Source: Aquila chrysaetos chrysaetos
Taxonomy: Eukaryota > Chordata > Aves > Accipitriformes > Accipitridae
Assembly (NCBI RefSeq): GCF_900496995.4
Contig: NC_044019.1
Span: forward strand, 1,302,001 to 1,366,000
Direction: 5' to 3'
Length of the DNA stretch: 64,000 nt
Position numbers and translations under genes: made by a program. This document shows positions 10,401 to 23,200 of the stretch, in pieces. The notes beneath the pieces are model-generated. The model was not told where the DNA came from, did not search any database, and saw only the letters and a list, made by a program, of their open reading frames with translations. Each line of letters starts with the position of its first letter. Positions within the stretch are counted from its first letter, which is position 1.

Positions 10401-13400
10401 TTAAACAAATTTGCAGGTAGAAAACACCCACTAGCTTGGCAGGGAGGGGGAGCCTCCTGCATTGCTGTTCTTATTTTAAGATTTTCCTTAAACCCAGTCT
10501 TGAAGTACTGTTCTTAGCCCTATGCCTACTGGATGGCCCCTTGTTCTGTGGGAGGCTTACACAAGGAAGTCCGTGCCCTTTTGACCAATTTCCTTGCTCT
10601 AATTGGGGTTACACAATGTGCAGAAAAGCATTTTCCTGCTTTTTCACAGAAGCTGCCCCTGGTTTTCTTCCCTTTGCTCTGGGACCTTCCTTCCATCCGA
10701 CCATCCTTCATTCCAGTCTCAGAGGAACCTGAAGTGCTCACATGTAAACCCTCTGGGTGCTGCTGAGGTCCCCTGAGATTTTTTCTGGGGCTCTGCCCTC
10801 GCTGCCTCGCGATGCAGCAGGAACCGAGTAGCAAGTGGGGAGATTGGGTAGACAGTGCTGTGAGTGGTATAGGATTGTCTTTAATAGCTAAGTACTCGTT
10901 TATATTGGTGTTTTTCTTGCTTGCTCTTACAAGTATTCTGTGACGGAGCTGTGATATTTAAGTCAGTGGATGTCCTTTAGGCAGCAGTAGAGCTGGGGCT
11001 CTCGGTGCTGAGACAACTCATACCGAAAGTGCCGGCTAGCCAGTGCGCGGGTGAGCAGGCTGCCTGCGTGCTGTCGGCACGGGTCTGCCTGACCGGGGGG
11101 CATCCTGCTGCCTGGAGCAGTGGCTCTGAACATGGTTCATCAAAGTATAAATAGCTTCAGTACTCTAATTCAGAAAGACTTTTAGCAGTCTTTGCAGCTC
11201 TCCCAGGACCAGGTGATAGTACTGTGTTGTGTTTTGGGTGTTGTTGGGAGTTTGGTTCCCATGTCCCAAATGTTCCTTGTGCATTTTTCAGCTGATGTAA
11301 CTGGTTACTGGTAAAGTAAACCAGCTTGGATTAACAAAAGTGTAACACTTGATATATGAGGGTTAAACTAAGCATTTGGTAGAGGTGGTATAGTTTCAAT
11401 TCTAGAGTGTCTGATTTAAATCCTAAATTTCTCCTTTTTAATGGTACCAGATGAACTGTTAAGCAGCATTGAATTTAAGTTGAATTAGTTTGATTATTTT
11501 TTTTAAGAGGCCAGATATAAATTGTAAAGAGGAATTAACTTGCAGTGGGGGTTCGATAAGAATAAAATTCAATGTATTCTTCTTTGCCTTTTGCAGAAAT
11601 TGTTCTGTTCAAGTCCAAACTTCTAAGCATTAACTCTTACCGTGATTAAAAATTGCTTCCAGTGGTGAAGATTCTGTTGTGGCACTGTTGCTAGCTTGGG
11701 TGTATTTAAGATATTGTTAAAAACAGGCAAGCTAGTACCACGTGGCAGAGGTTAAAATGGAGAACATGTTTGTTTCTGCTCTGAAGGTCTGTCTCGCGTC
11801 ACAAAATGCCTTTTGAGATAGTTGACGCTTGTATTTGTCTTGCTGTGCAGGGCCATGTGTCTGTGACTCTTTGGGGACTGAACTTCAGGAGCCCTTTTAT
11901 TCTCTCATGTGATATCAGGAGCTTCAGGCCTTTTCTAAGCCAAAATAAACACAGATGTTTCAAGCTGCAGAAGTTTTGGTGCATACCACGTTATCGTAAT
12001 CAAGAATAATCCAGAACCACAGCATCAAGTGTATCTCGTTTCGCATTACAGAGTCCTCGACCTTTCGACCATCCAGCCTTCTCCAAGGTGATGACTCCTG
12101 TCTCCTGAGACGTTGGAAAACCTAGTTTGGAAGAAGAGTAAAGATACAGTTGATGCTGAACTACGTGAGTCCTCAGATTATTTTGTTTACGATAACGCTG
12201 TTTGCACCAGCGATTCCTATCCAGCTCAGATTGCACAACGGTCATTATCTCAGAGTTTCTGTGCAGTGGGGTTTCTCCAGTGGAAATGTTACTCATAGGT
12301 TTCCAGCAGGGATGATGATGTTGCAAGGAGTGGAGAATTTTATAAGGCACAATCAAATATTAGGTCAGGGATGCGGAATGAACAGAACAAGGAGCATATT
12401 GGGCTCAGGACTTTATTCTGTTCAGCTAGCTGGGCCTGGTAACACTTCTCTGTTGGAGATCTGAACAGCTGGTGGAAGTCGGTAGTGCAGGGATGCAAAG
12501 TCTGCTGCAAGACTTCTCACCTTATCTCTCTTGCTATCTCTGATCTTGGTGACAGGTACTGCTAGATGAATTAATGCAATGAGATCACGCTTGTGTCCAC
12601 AGAAAGGGTGGGACTGCCAGAGGGTAAACTTCATTCAAAGTATGGTGATTTATCAGTCTCTTATGTGGTGAAACACTGGGACTTTTTTAAAACACATAAG
12701 TAGTAACCCAAAAATATTTTCCCAGTCTGCTTTAGTAACCTCTTAGGGAAGACTACCGGGGCTTGGTTTTGACTTGCTCAGAGTAAGAAAATGGATCTGT
12801 GCTTAGTTCCTCCTCTTCCCCTGCCCCCCTGCAAAAACAACAACAAAAAAATCTTTGAAATGCTAGAGCACAAGCATTTAATGTCTAAATATTTGTGAAA
12901 GTCTTTGAAACTATTTTCCAAGAGATAAAGCTGAAGAGGAGGTGTATTGGGAACAAAACTTCAGTTTGATGGAGCTGATTTATGCTTGCAGTGAGCATGC
13001 AGTGCATGAAGGCTAGCCTGGCAGCAAACATAAGAGGTTCTTTTCCTGCTAAACTGAAACAAGGCTTTCCTTTGGGGAAGAAGTGTTTTAGTCACAAAGG
13101 CTTGAATTTATTTGTCTGTTTAGGTATTGGCTCTGCCATACCACTGCAAATTCTCTTTAGATTTCTGAGCAGCAGACAATGCATGTTGGAAATCAGATTT
13201 TCTGCAATACCTGAATAAGTAGGCGTTTGTCAAGCTTTTAGTTGTTTGTGCTGAATTGTCGTGACGTGTGGACCTTGAATAAATACTCGGACACAAAGCA
13301 TGAGATTAACATTTAATAGGTTAAATTGTTCTTTGCATGGAGTGGTAGTGCAAGAGAGCACATGTACTGGCACCACAACGCTTTCATTGGAATATCCATT

Positions 13401-14197
13401 AAAGGCAGGTAATAGTGTGTTAATTCTAAACAAAGCATCCATTCCTGCATGTGGAGACTGAAGTGATCGAGTTTTATATGTTGGACTCCAAATAGCTGCA
13501 TTGGATGTAGATAGATGGAGATGTAATAGAAAGGTTCAAGCCTAAAGAGGTACAGAGAGAGAGAGGGGACTTAGTTGAAGACTAAAAATAAATTTTTGAA
13601 AAATCATTGTTAAATTAACTGAATCTCACAATAACTAGCATGTTTCAGTCTTCTGCGCCCTTGCTGGAAAAGGTGAAAGATATTGTTCATTTTCGTGGTC
13701 AGTTAGTTTTGTGCATTCTTGGCTGTTTGAGGAACAGACTTGAGCCTTCTGAGTTACTTGAGCTGGCTGTGATGCCTAGTGGGAAGTCCTCTGTGAAGGA
13801 ACCCACAAAAGTCCATAGGCTGAATCAGTAGACATCCATACAGAAGGATAACTTAGGCATTTTCTTTCAGAGTTTTTTTGGAATACGTTAATTTGCAAAC
13901 TTGTTTTTGCTGTAAAACAAGCTTTAATTATTTTGACTTGTTCCCACTATGTGTCTCAAACAACTGTTCTAGGAAATGTTGCTTTGAATAACGAGGCTGA
14001 TTTATACCTTCAAAAATGCATTAAGCCTCCAACCAACAACTGGTCTATCAGTAATGAGCCATAGCTTTTTTGTAGAAACATACGTAGGCAGAGACACGAG
14101 TGCATCAGTAGGTGAAAGCCTTCCAGTAAGAAATAAGGGGTAGTATAAGAAATCAACTCAAGTTGCTCATCAAATGTGGTCTTCTTTCTCTTTCAAG
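4473..14197 (+). other. STK40: STK40 intron 1 (9.7 kb)
   Basis: Long first intron between noncoding exon 1 and the first coding exon. It contains several poly(T) runs (about 7502-7519, 9002-9015 and 9591-9603) and a GC-richer patch near 8370-8460. I see no convincing coding exon, RNA gene or mobile element. None of the open frames resembles a known protein. Confidence 0.6.
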
Positions 14198-14205
14198 AGC
14201 CAAGG

Positions 14206-17200
14206 ATGAAGCGGCGAGCATCAGACAGAGGAGCTGGGGAAACATCCACTAAGGCAAAAGCTCTTTGTACAGGGATTTCTGGAAATAATGCCAAGAGAGC
14301 GGGCCCTTTTATACTAGGTAAGCAGGGAGGGTTTTCTTCTTCAGTTTTCAAGGTAGCTGCTGATTGCAAAACTGAAAATAAAAGGCACTATAAAATGAGG
14401 CAAAGCAGATGTGTAACTTAACGTCTTACCTCAGAGTGCAATTCACTTGATGTAGCAGAGCAGCAGCCCTTGGAGCTTCTGCAGCTAGTCAAGCTAAGGA
14501 GATTTATAATACTAATATAGAAAGGCAGGCATGGCTTTTAAGATAAATATGAGCCCTTGCTTTTACCCCCCCCCTTTTTTTTTTTAAACTACTTTCTTAA
14601 ACATTAAAGAGCAAATTCATTTGGGGGCTTTTTGGTTAGAGCTCCAGAGAAATGTTCAACCCTTCTTGCCTGGAATATGCTGTCAAATCAGCATGTAGGC
14701 AACTTAATAATGCACTAGTGGTCATTATAAGCAGTATGTGCCAAGGCAAGACCACTTTGCTAGCTTTCGAGAGTTGCTAGAATAGTTGTTAGTTTAGAAC
14801 TATTATATAAACTGTCAAAAACATGATGGAATTCACATTGGAAACCAATGGATAATCAGTTGGAAGCTGATTGATTTAAACTGAAGAGTGGAGACTGTAT
14901 GTTAACTTGAAATTTGGACTAATCGTACCTGAGCTGTCCCTGCAGAGGTGGCAGTTGGCTTCAGAGGTGTGGTAATAACAGTTGCCGTGGGTGTTGCTAG
15001 TAAATGTAAAAGCCGTATGGTTCAGGCATGCAGAAATTTGAATTTCTGAAAACAGCTGTGCCATGTGTGGGCTTTTGTTAAATGTTTCTCCAGTGAACAA
15101 ATGAAACATTGTCCAAAAAAGGTTTCGGAGTTCAATACCATTTTTTTTCTTTAGATTGTAATTTGTGGAAATGCACTTAGTCTCCTGAAAAAAAAGGAAC
15201 TCAGTTTAAACTGCGTGACACTTGCATACTGATGTAACCCCGAATTAGTCATTGCTGCTTAGAGGAAAACAAGTCTGTTTTTGCTTTGTGCTGTTAGGTC
15301 CACGTTTAGGTAACTCCCCTGTGCCGAGTATTGTTCAGTGTTTGGCAAGAAAGGATGGGACAGATGACTTTTATCAGCTAAAGGTAAGCAAACTGCAGGG
15401 CTTCCAGATCTTCAAGGCTTTTTAACTTTAGCTCTTGTGACAGAAGCACTTGCAGTAGTGTGTGATGTAGGCTGAACTGGTGCACTGTCAGAAATGTCTG
15501 CTGGAACTTCCCCTTGGTGGGGCAGTTCTGCCAGGCATAGATCTGGTGTTGAGATTAGCCCTGAGACAGGCCTCTGTGGCTGCTGTGCTGCTCTCCTGGA
15601 GCCCTCTGATCTGCCCTGCTGTGCCTGAAATGGGGGTGGATCCAGTGGGAAAAATCACCTGGGATATTTGCAAAAAGCCACCTGAGCAGCTTTTCTGTGT
15701 TAATCAAGCTCATGCTATGCATTCTGCATAGATGTTAGTTCAGGGAGGTTTGTGGCAAGTATGCAAACATCAGAGCGATTACATCAGCTGTTAAACGCAT
15801 GTGAATACCTAAAATGACAGAGGTTTGGGGGCATTTGGGTTTTTCTGGGAACTATAAAGGTCATCTCCCTTTTCCTGAAGATTCTCACCTTAGAAGAAAG
15901 GGGTGATAAAGGAATAGAAACCCAGGAGGAACGACAGGGCAAGATGCTGCTGCACACAGAGTATTCTCTCCTTTCCCTGCTCCACAACCAGGAAGGAGTG
16001 GTTCATCATCACGGGCTCTTTCAGGTACAGCTGGTCACCATCCAGGTTGGGGGAATGCCAGTAATCACTATTGGCTTGAGCTGCTTTTGTTTAATGTACA
16101 GTTTGTGCTGACCCTGTTCTTGTTTGTAAAGAGTTACCAGCACACTGCTGAGATTAACCACAGCTGCTTCAAACAAGCAAGGCTGTGGCAGGGGCTTTTG
16201 ATAGTTAAGTGGGATGTAATGAGGTTTGGGATTTGGGAAGTGTGAGAACATTCAAAGATGGGACAGGTGCTCATTAGTGTCCCCTTTAAATAGGAAAAGA
16301 GCTGTTTCACTGGTGAATTAATTTGTGCCCATAGAGCACCCTTTAGAACTGAATTTGTGCTTTCCAGTCTCTGTACTGTTTTATGATGACTTGCAAGAGG
16401 GGACAAATTGCCAAGAAACTGTATCAGCAAATTAAACTAGTCAATATGCTGATCGATGTCTTGTGTGAATGAATTGTGTTGCTGTTAATGCCTTCAGAGC
16501 TGTTTATGGATATGATGGGCTGATGGGAATTACTGGTTTGGATGTTGGTATTGCCTTGCTTGCTGGTTAAATTTTGTCAACAGACTTTTCACTTGAGGCC
16601 GTCTGTACTATATCTTAAATAAGCCAAATGTCCAACTCAGCTGTGTCCTGTTTAATGTTACGGAAGAACTGCTAATTGTGTCTTAAGATTTCTGTTCTTC
16701 TCATTAATAATGTGTTGGATCCCTAGTATTCACAGAGTCTGTACCACTGTAGGGTTTTTCTAGGTTTTTATCTAAAGGTGTCTGTGTGTATATAAACAAT
16801 ATCAGTGCTGACATATGCATATAGCCAAACAGCATAGACTTTCTCTGGCTTCTTTAGGTAGAGATCATGTATCTTCTTTTTTTGAAATCCCAACTCGGGG
16901 CAAAGATCAAGTGCTATGATTGCATTTGCTTATTTTGAGATCACCACGTAGTTATTTATTCTCTAGTGCTCTGTAAGTACATATGTCCAGATAGCTTCCC
17001 TGAACTATTGCTCATTTGTTTGCCTCCCTGTAGGACCGAGCTTGTGAAATTATAGAAGATCTAGAAGCCAACAGAATGGTTAGAAAAATGAAGAAGCGCA
17101 TTTGTCTTGTGTTAGACTGTCTCTGTGCTCATGATTTCAGTGACAAAACAGCAGATCTGATCAATCTGCAGCATTATGTCATTAAAGAGAAAAGACTCAG

Positions 17201-20200
17201 TGAGCGGGAGACAGTAGTAATATTTTATGATGTGGTACGAGTGGTAGAAGCATTACATAAGGTAAGATCTTTGTTACCCATTTCAGTGCTGGAAGGCTTA
17301 GTTTTCTCATGTTAGTATAATAGATGTTTTAAAACTTCCTTGTGCAGGCAGTGGCAAGGTTTCAGAGGATGGATATTTCAGCTGTTTCCCCCTAACAGTG
17401 TTCTGTCTAAGACCTCATGCCCCAAGCTGTAAAAGAGCATTCCCTTCTCCTCAAGTTTCTTAATGATAACATAGCATTTGTTGACTGTGGAGAGGGGCCA
17501 GCTGGACTAAATGCAGATCAGGTGAACTAGGGTGTTACTAACCTCAGAAAGGGGTGGTTGAAGAAGGGAGCAGAGACTAATCAAATGCAGGAAACACTTC
17601 AAGCATTTCCTTTTGAAGCAAAATAAATCACAATGTAAGAACTGATTTCTGAGATCAGAACTTCAAGCTACAAGTTTGACATCAACGACCTAGAAATTAT
17701 TGTAACAAAAAAAGATTCTGCCAATGTTTGACTTCTTACATTGTGACAAGGGACACCCATCCTTCCTTGGCAGAGCAGTGAAGCATATTTTTGAGGGAAT
17801 GCTCATCATATTGGTCTTACTGAGCCTGGACACTTAAGTTTCAGGTCTCTTAGTTTCAGTCAAGTCTGTCTGTGTGTTCAAAGTAGCAAATTTGCTTGTT
17901 CTGTCCTTCTGACCAGAATCGAAAATGAAGTGCATAAAGTACCTGGGATGGAACCTGACTTGAAACCTTGATCTAGGTTATTTCTGAGAATGAAGATGAC
18001 ATGATTTCAAAAGATACTTAGTGCTTTCGTCCAAGTGTTGAGTTTATACTTCTATAATAAATATGCTTTTGCTTATGTTATACTATTACATATTTTACAG
18101 AAAAATATTGTGCACAGAGACTTGAAACTAGGAAACATGGTGCTAAACAAAAGGTAAGTCTGCTGGAGAGCTGCTGTTCTGGCAGTTGTCTTGCATTTCT
18201 TCCCTGAAGCAGATTTCTATTAAAAACACAATTGAAGGTAGCACTTGTTGAGAGTGCTCTCGTGTGAGAAGGGTGAGGGAACTGGAAGTAGGCTGCACAA
18301 AAATACAAATCCAGCTCAAAGTTACATGAGTTATTCTCCAAAAATTAATTGAGCCCAACCTAGATAGTTCACTCTTCCACCAAGCTTAGTGACCCCATGT
18401 CAGCACTTCTTTTTCAATTCTAACTTCTGAAAACTAAATTTTATTCTAATTCAGAAACCTGCAAGAGACATAGTTATTTATATTTTAAAAAAGAATTAAA
18501 ACATTGTAAGTGGTTCTGTTCACATAATTCACTTTCCATCATGCTAAAGCGATTCCCAACACTGCGGTCTGTACTGTAATCACAGCAGTGTTAAATCTTT
18601 GACAGTTGCACTGCTGTGTTTTTGCTAGCAGTAAAATATTTACTTATCTAAACAAAAGTTCTTCTGTCTAGTCTGTATTTGTGCTTCAAATAGCTTCCTT
18701 GTTCCCATTAGCTGGTTTGATGCAGGCCTCAGTTTATAATGCACTGATGTCCAACATGTCTTGGATGCTGTGCAGACACAGGAGGGACTAGCCCTCCCAG
18801 AGCAAAGCGAACAGCATCAGTGGGGCATGAGTTCAGCACGAGTGAGAGGCAGCTGGTGGTAGTGTGCGCTTTGCTTGGTGGCTCCTTGGAGTTTTTTAGT
18901 TATCTTGGGTTATGTAGTTACTTAGTTGGCAAGCTAGTTCCAGTCAGATACTCCACTGTGTCCTTCAGTATTGCATTACTGGCTAAATATTTTGCACTAA
19001 CTTTTAAGAATGAGTGGAATTCATTGTCTTTTCACACTGTCTGGTTTTCTGTGGAATGAATAAAAAAACTGGAAGGCTTTAGGTCTCCAGGCTTCCAGAG
19101 TCTGTACAAAGCATGCAGCTTCACTCTGGTCACAGCTTACTGTTTTCTCCTCTCTAATACCATTTGAAAGCAAACAGATTTTACCTACTGAGGTTGAGCT
19201 TCTTGGTTCCCCCCCAACACACACAGCAGCTAGTGCTTTTCAGGGCCACCTGTAAAGAGTTTTAAGTCATTTCTGTAACACTTTAAGATAAATCTCTTAT
19301 CTTCTGCTTGCTTCTTTGATTCTCCTTCTTGCTAGGAAGAGGCAGACAAAGGTAGCTGCTTTAAAGGATCCATGCAGAGCTTCCCTTCTTTTCTGGGCAA
19401 AGTGTGCAGTGGAGCATCCCACTGACAGAGCTGCACACAGGGGCCCCCACTAGCAGGAAGGGGGAGGTATTTTAAGCTTTGTGAACATGTTTGCCAAAGT
19501 CATTCTTTGTATTACATACTATGTTTTTGCTTTTCACTAGCAAGACCATCAGCTTTGGTGAGGAAAAACTGTAGCCTCTACAGCAGTGAGTCATATAAAA
19601 GGGTGGGTGAGGCATAAGAATAGATCACCATGGAGAGGACCAGCCATTTGGGCTGATCAGAAATGTTTGTTCTGTTCCAGCCGTGCTCATAGAAGAGCCA
19701 GGTCTTTTCTGTTGGTGGGGGAGTGAAGGTAGCTACATATCACTGCAAAGTCCTAACCAGGCATGTTACGCCCTGGGCTAATGTAGGTCCCTCAGATGTT
19801 GTCCCCTGCAAGATGTGGGCATTAAAGTTTTCCAGTTAGCCAGTGCAGTAGTTGGATGATTACAAATTAGATCAAATTTTGGTGACTAAATAAAACCAAG
19901 CAATCCTGCATATTTTAGTGTCCTTTAGAACACTTAGTCTTTTCAATCCTTAACAAATCCTGCAGATTGTTATTCAGCCAGGGAAGTCTCCTGACAGTTG
20001 AAGCTAACACTTCTTAAACACAAATCTGTCTTTCTTAATAATCAACTCTCCATTGCCAACCCACACTTGGTTTTATTTCACTTTTCTGTTAGACTTGCTG
20101 GAAGTATTTCTTGGTTATTGTGACTGACTTAATTCATGCTCTCAGGCTCTAGTTGTGTAATACTTTTCAAGAATATAGAAAACTTCTAGACAGTCCTTTA

Positions 20201-23200
20201 AGTTGTATGTTAAAATCCAAATTATCTGAGTGACATGGAAGATTTAATGTGATAGTAGTTTCGTAATGAGCTCACTTTCCCTAGAAAAATTCATTAATTG
20301 GAGCTGGCAATACCATAGGGAAATAGGGGTATCTTAATAGAGAAATTGCATGTACCTGCAGTTCTCACCTTTTCTGTAGGAGGTTTTTTGGATGTTGATT
20401 AGACTTTCTCTGTTCTGCATACTTGCATGTGAAGAACAGTCCTGCAGATCAGGTAAAACTGCCACCAGACTACTGCTGTGGGATTGCTGGGTAATGCGAA
20501 AGTGGTTGTACTGAATCTGAACAAAGGTCCTGTGGTTCATCTGCTGGCGACATGTAAGCAAACAGTGCGTGGAGGCCAGGCGTGTGGCAGTCCTTCTGTA
20601 GGGTATTTTCCCTCAGCTGCCAGAAAATGTTGTGTGGAGAAGATGCTTTTGGAGATGGTAGTTGGGAAGCATAGAAGAGAATCAGCAGTTAAAATAAACT
20701 TCTACTTTGTTAACGCTCATACACTACAATGGTCAGCAAGCACACAAGTGCAGATCCTGGTGCTGCTGATGCCTGCAGGGTGCTGTGCTGCTGGCTAGGG
20801 TGTTCCTGGCAGGCTGGCCAAAAGGCAGCTGTGTGGCTGCAAGGTGGGCAAGTTACATGAGCACCCTGTGCTTACAGCCACGCTTATATGTGCCACTCAA
20901 GTTGGATGTAGATGTCCCTAGTTGTAAAAGATTCTCTTATTCCCCCTGTAAGAGTCTTGCAAGCCATGCTGACAGGTGTGGAATCCCTCCCCTTTGGGAT
21001 GGAGTTGTTGATCTTACAGCTCCGCTTGCCTTTTCCCAGCACTTCAAGGTTCCCAAAAAGCCCTGTAGACACACACCTCTGTTTTGGTGTTAACTTCCTC
21101 TGTGCTGTTTGGCTCATGCAGGACAGTCCTTGTTCACTGATGCCTTCTGATTCTCCCCAGGACTCATCGAATAACCATAACAAACTTCTGTCTTGGAAAG
21201 CACCTCGTGAGTGAAGATGACCTGCTGAAAGACCAGCGAGGGAGCCCTGCCTACATCAGCCCAGATGTGCTTAGTGGTAGGCAATCCCCTTTGGTCCTCA
21301 GTGGGAATTCACAGCCTCCACACTTAACACTTGTGGCATTTATTTGTGGCTCTTGACAATAAATGAAAACAACCCAGTTCTATTCCCATATATAACCTGC
21401 CTTCTGTGAGAACCTCTTAAGTAGGGTCCAGTTATGAGACTTGGTCTGTTTTTTTCCAACTGGGAAAGTATGGAGGGAAGGAGCAAGTGTAACTTTTTTC
21501 TTAAGGCTAGTCTGAACTTCAAAGCTAATTAAAAGCTCCCTGCCTGTTCCTAAATAAGTCCAACTGCAGACAAGATGTTCCGCTTCCCATATCTGAATCT
21601 TGTTCTGAGGCTTCACTTAAGCTGCAGGTAAATCCCTAGACCTAAGAGGCAATAGGTCCAAATCCCACCATCATGTCAGTTTATTCCAGGCCATACACTA
21701 AGAGGGGCAGTTGCTGCAGCTGCTGCTTGCTTCCAGAAGGGAACTATTGACCCTCTGGGCAGCTTCTGGGCTGACTGAGAGGAGTTACTTGAAAATAAAG
21801 GAATGATCACATCAGGCCAGACTAGCAGTCTGTCTGGGCTGTATCTTGTCTCCAGCAGTCTGGCCTATGCCTTGTCTCCAACAGTGGCCTTAAGCAGAAG
21901 TCTGGCAAAGAACAGCTTTCCCTAATGTCCTCCCACCTTTTAACTGTTTCCAGTGCTTGGGACTTTCAGAAACAGATGTGGTTTCTGTCTGTCTAGTTGC
22001 TTCAGGAGGTTTCTCTTCAATAAACTCTGTCTGCTACTGTGCTAGCTTTTGTGCTGGCAATAGCTGAGCAGGGCTGTCGTGTTTATCAGGGCAGTGACTG
22101 AGGCATTGTTTTGGGTTTTTTTCTGGAGGTTTGGTTGTGGGGTTTTGGGGTTTTTTTGGTTTGTTTTTTTTTTTTCTCCTCATCCAGGTGAGCTTGACTA
22201 AGAGTGTTGAAAGGTACATTTACACTTGGGACTGTGCATCTGAAGCACCTCTGTATAAGTCTACATAGACTCTAGTTACCATGCATTAGCTCATGTTGTG
22301 GAGTAGTCCTTGTGAGCACAGATAAAATTCCCTTTGGATGGAGCTGAACTGCAGGATGCAGTCCAAGATCACCCCTAATGCATCCCACCTGCCTAAGGGT
22401 TATCCATCTACAGGGTCAAGGTAGCATTTGGACGATGGGAAACTGCCTAAAACTGTGGACAGTAGGTCATCAGCACCAACTGCTTTCTGGACAAGTCGTC
22501 AGTACGTTGGGCAGCACCACTTGCTGGTGTGCATATAGCTAGTGTGAAAGCCAGAATCCTTGCCAATCGCATTTGTTTATGCAAGGATAACATCTAGAAT
22601 ACTGAAAACATCTCTGCTGAAGATTTGAGTTATTAGTTTGTGGTATACTGAGCTATTGTGTTTGAGATATGCCCTCAGAGGGAGCTAGTCCTGAAATTTC
22701 CAGACCTGGTGGACTCCCCTCAATAAGTTTGTTGTCAGGTTTACAGGCAGCAGCAATAAATGTAGCTGAGCTCTTCCGTTGTGATCTGCCAGGCAGGTTT
22801 GAGGCTGCTTCCCTCCTGGGCAGGACTGAGCCAGGAAGGGAGCAGAGGCAGGCAGGGAGGTGGAACGTGTGTTTTTTTGCAGGCCTTTCCTGTTCTGCAG
22901 GATATCCTGAGGCCCCTGTAACCAGATGGATGATATGAGCCAACTGCTCTGCAGGAGCTTGGAGCAGTTGCAGCTCAAGTGGCTGGTGTCTGGTAAAGGC
23001 TGCATGGGGCTGCTCCTTCCTGCTCGTCCGGGGTACTGTTCTGTCCTGGACTTCAGCCCTGTTATCCTCCCTTCCAGCATAGCCTGGTTGCAAGCACCTG
23101 CGTTTCTTCCAATGGCTCTCTTGGTGGTGGATTGACTGGCCTGTCTGTAGACCACACACCACAAGGCGCTGAACAGGCTGTCGTTGACTTCTCTGACAGC

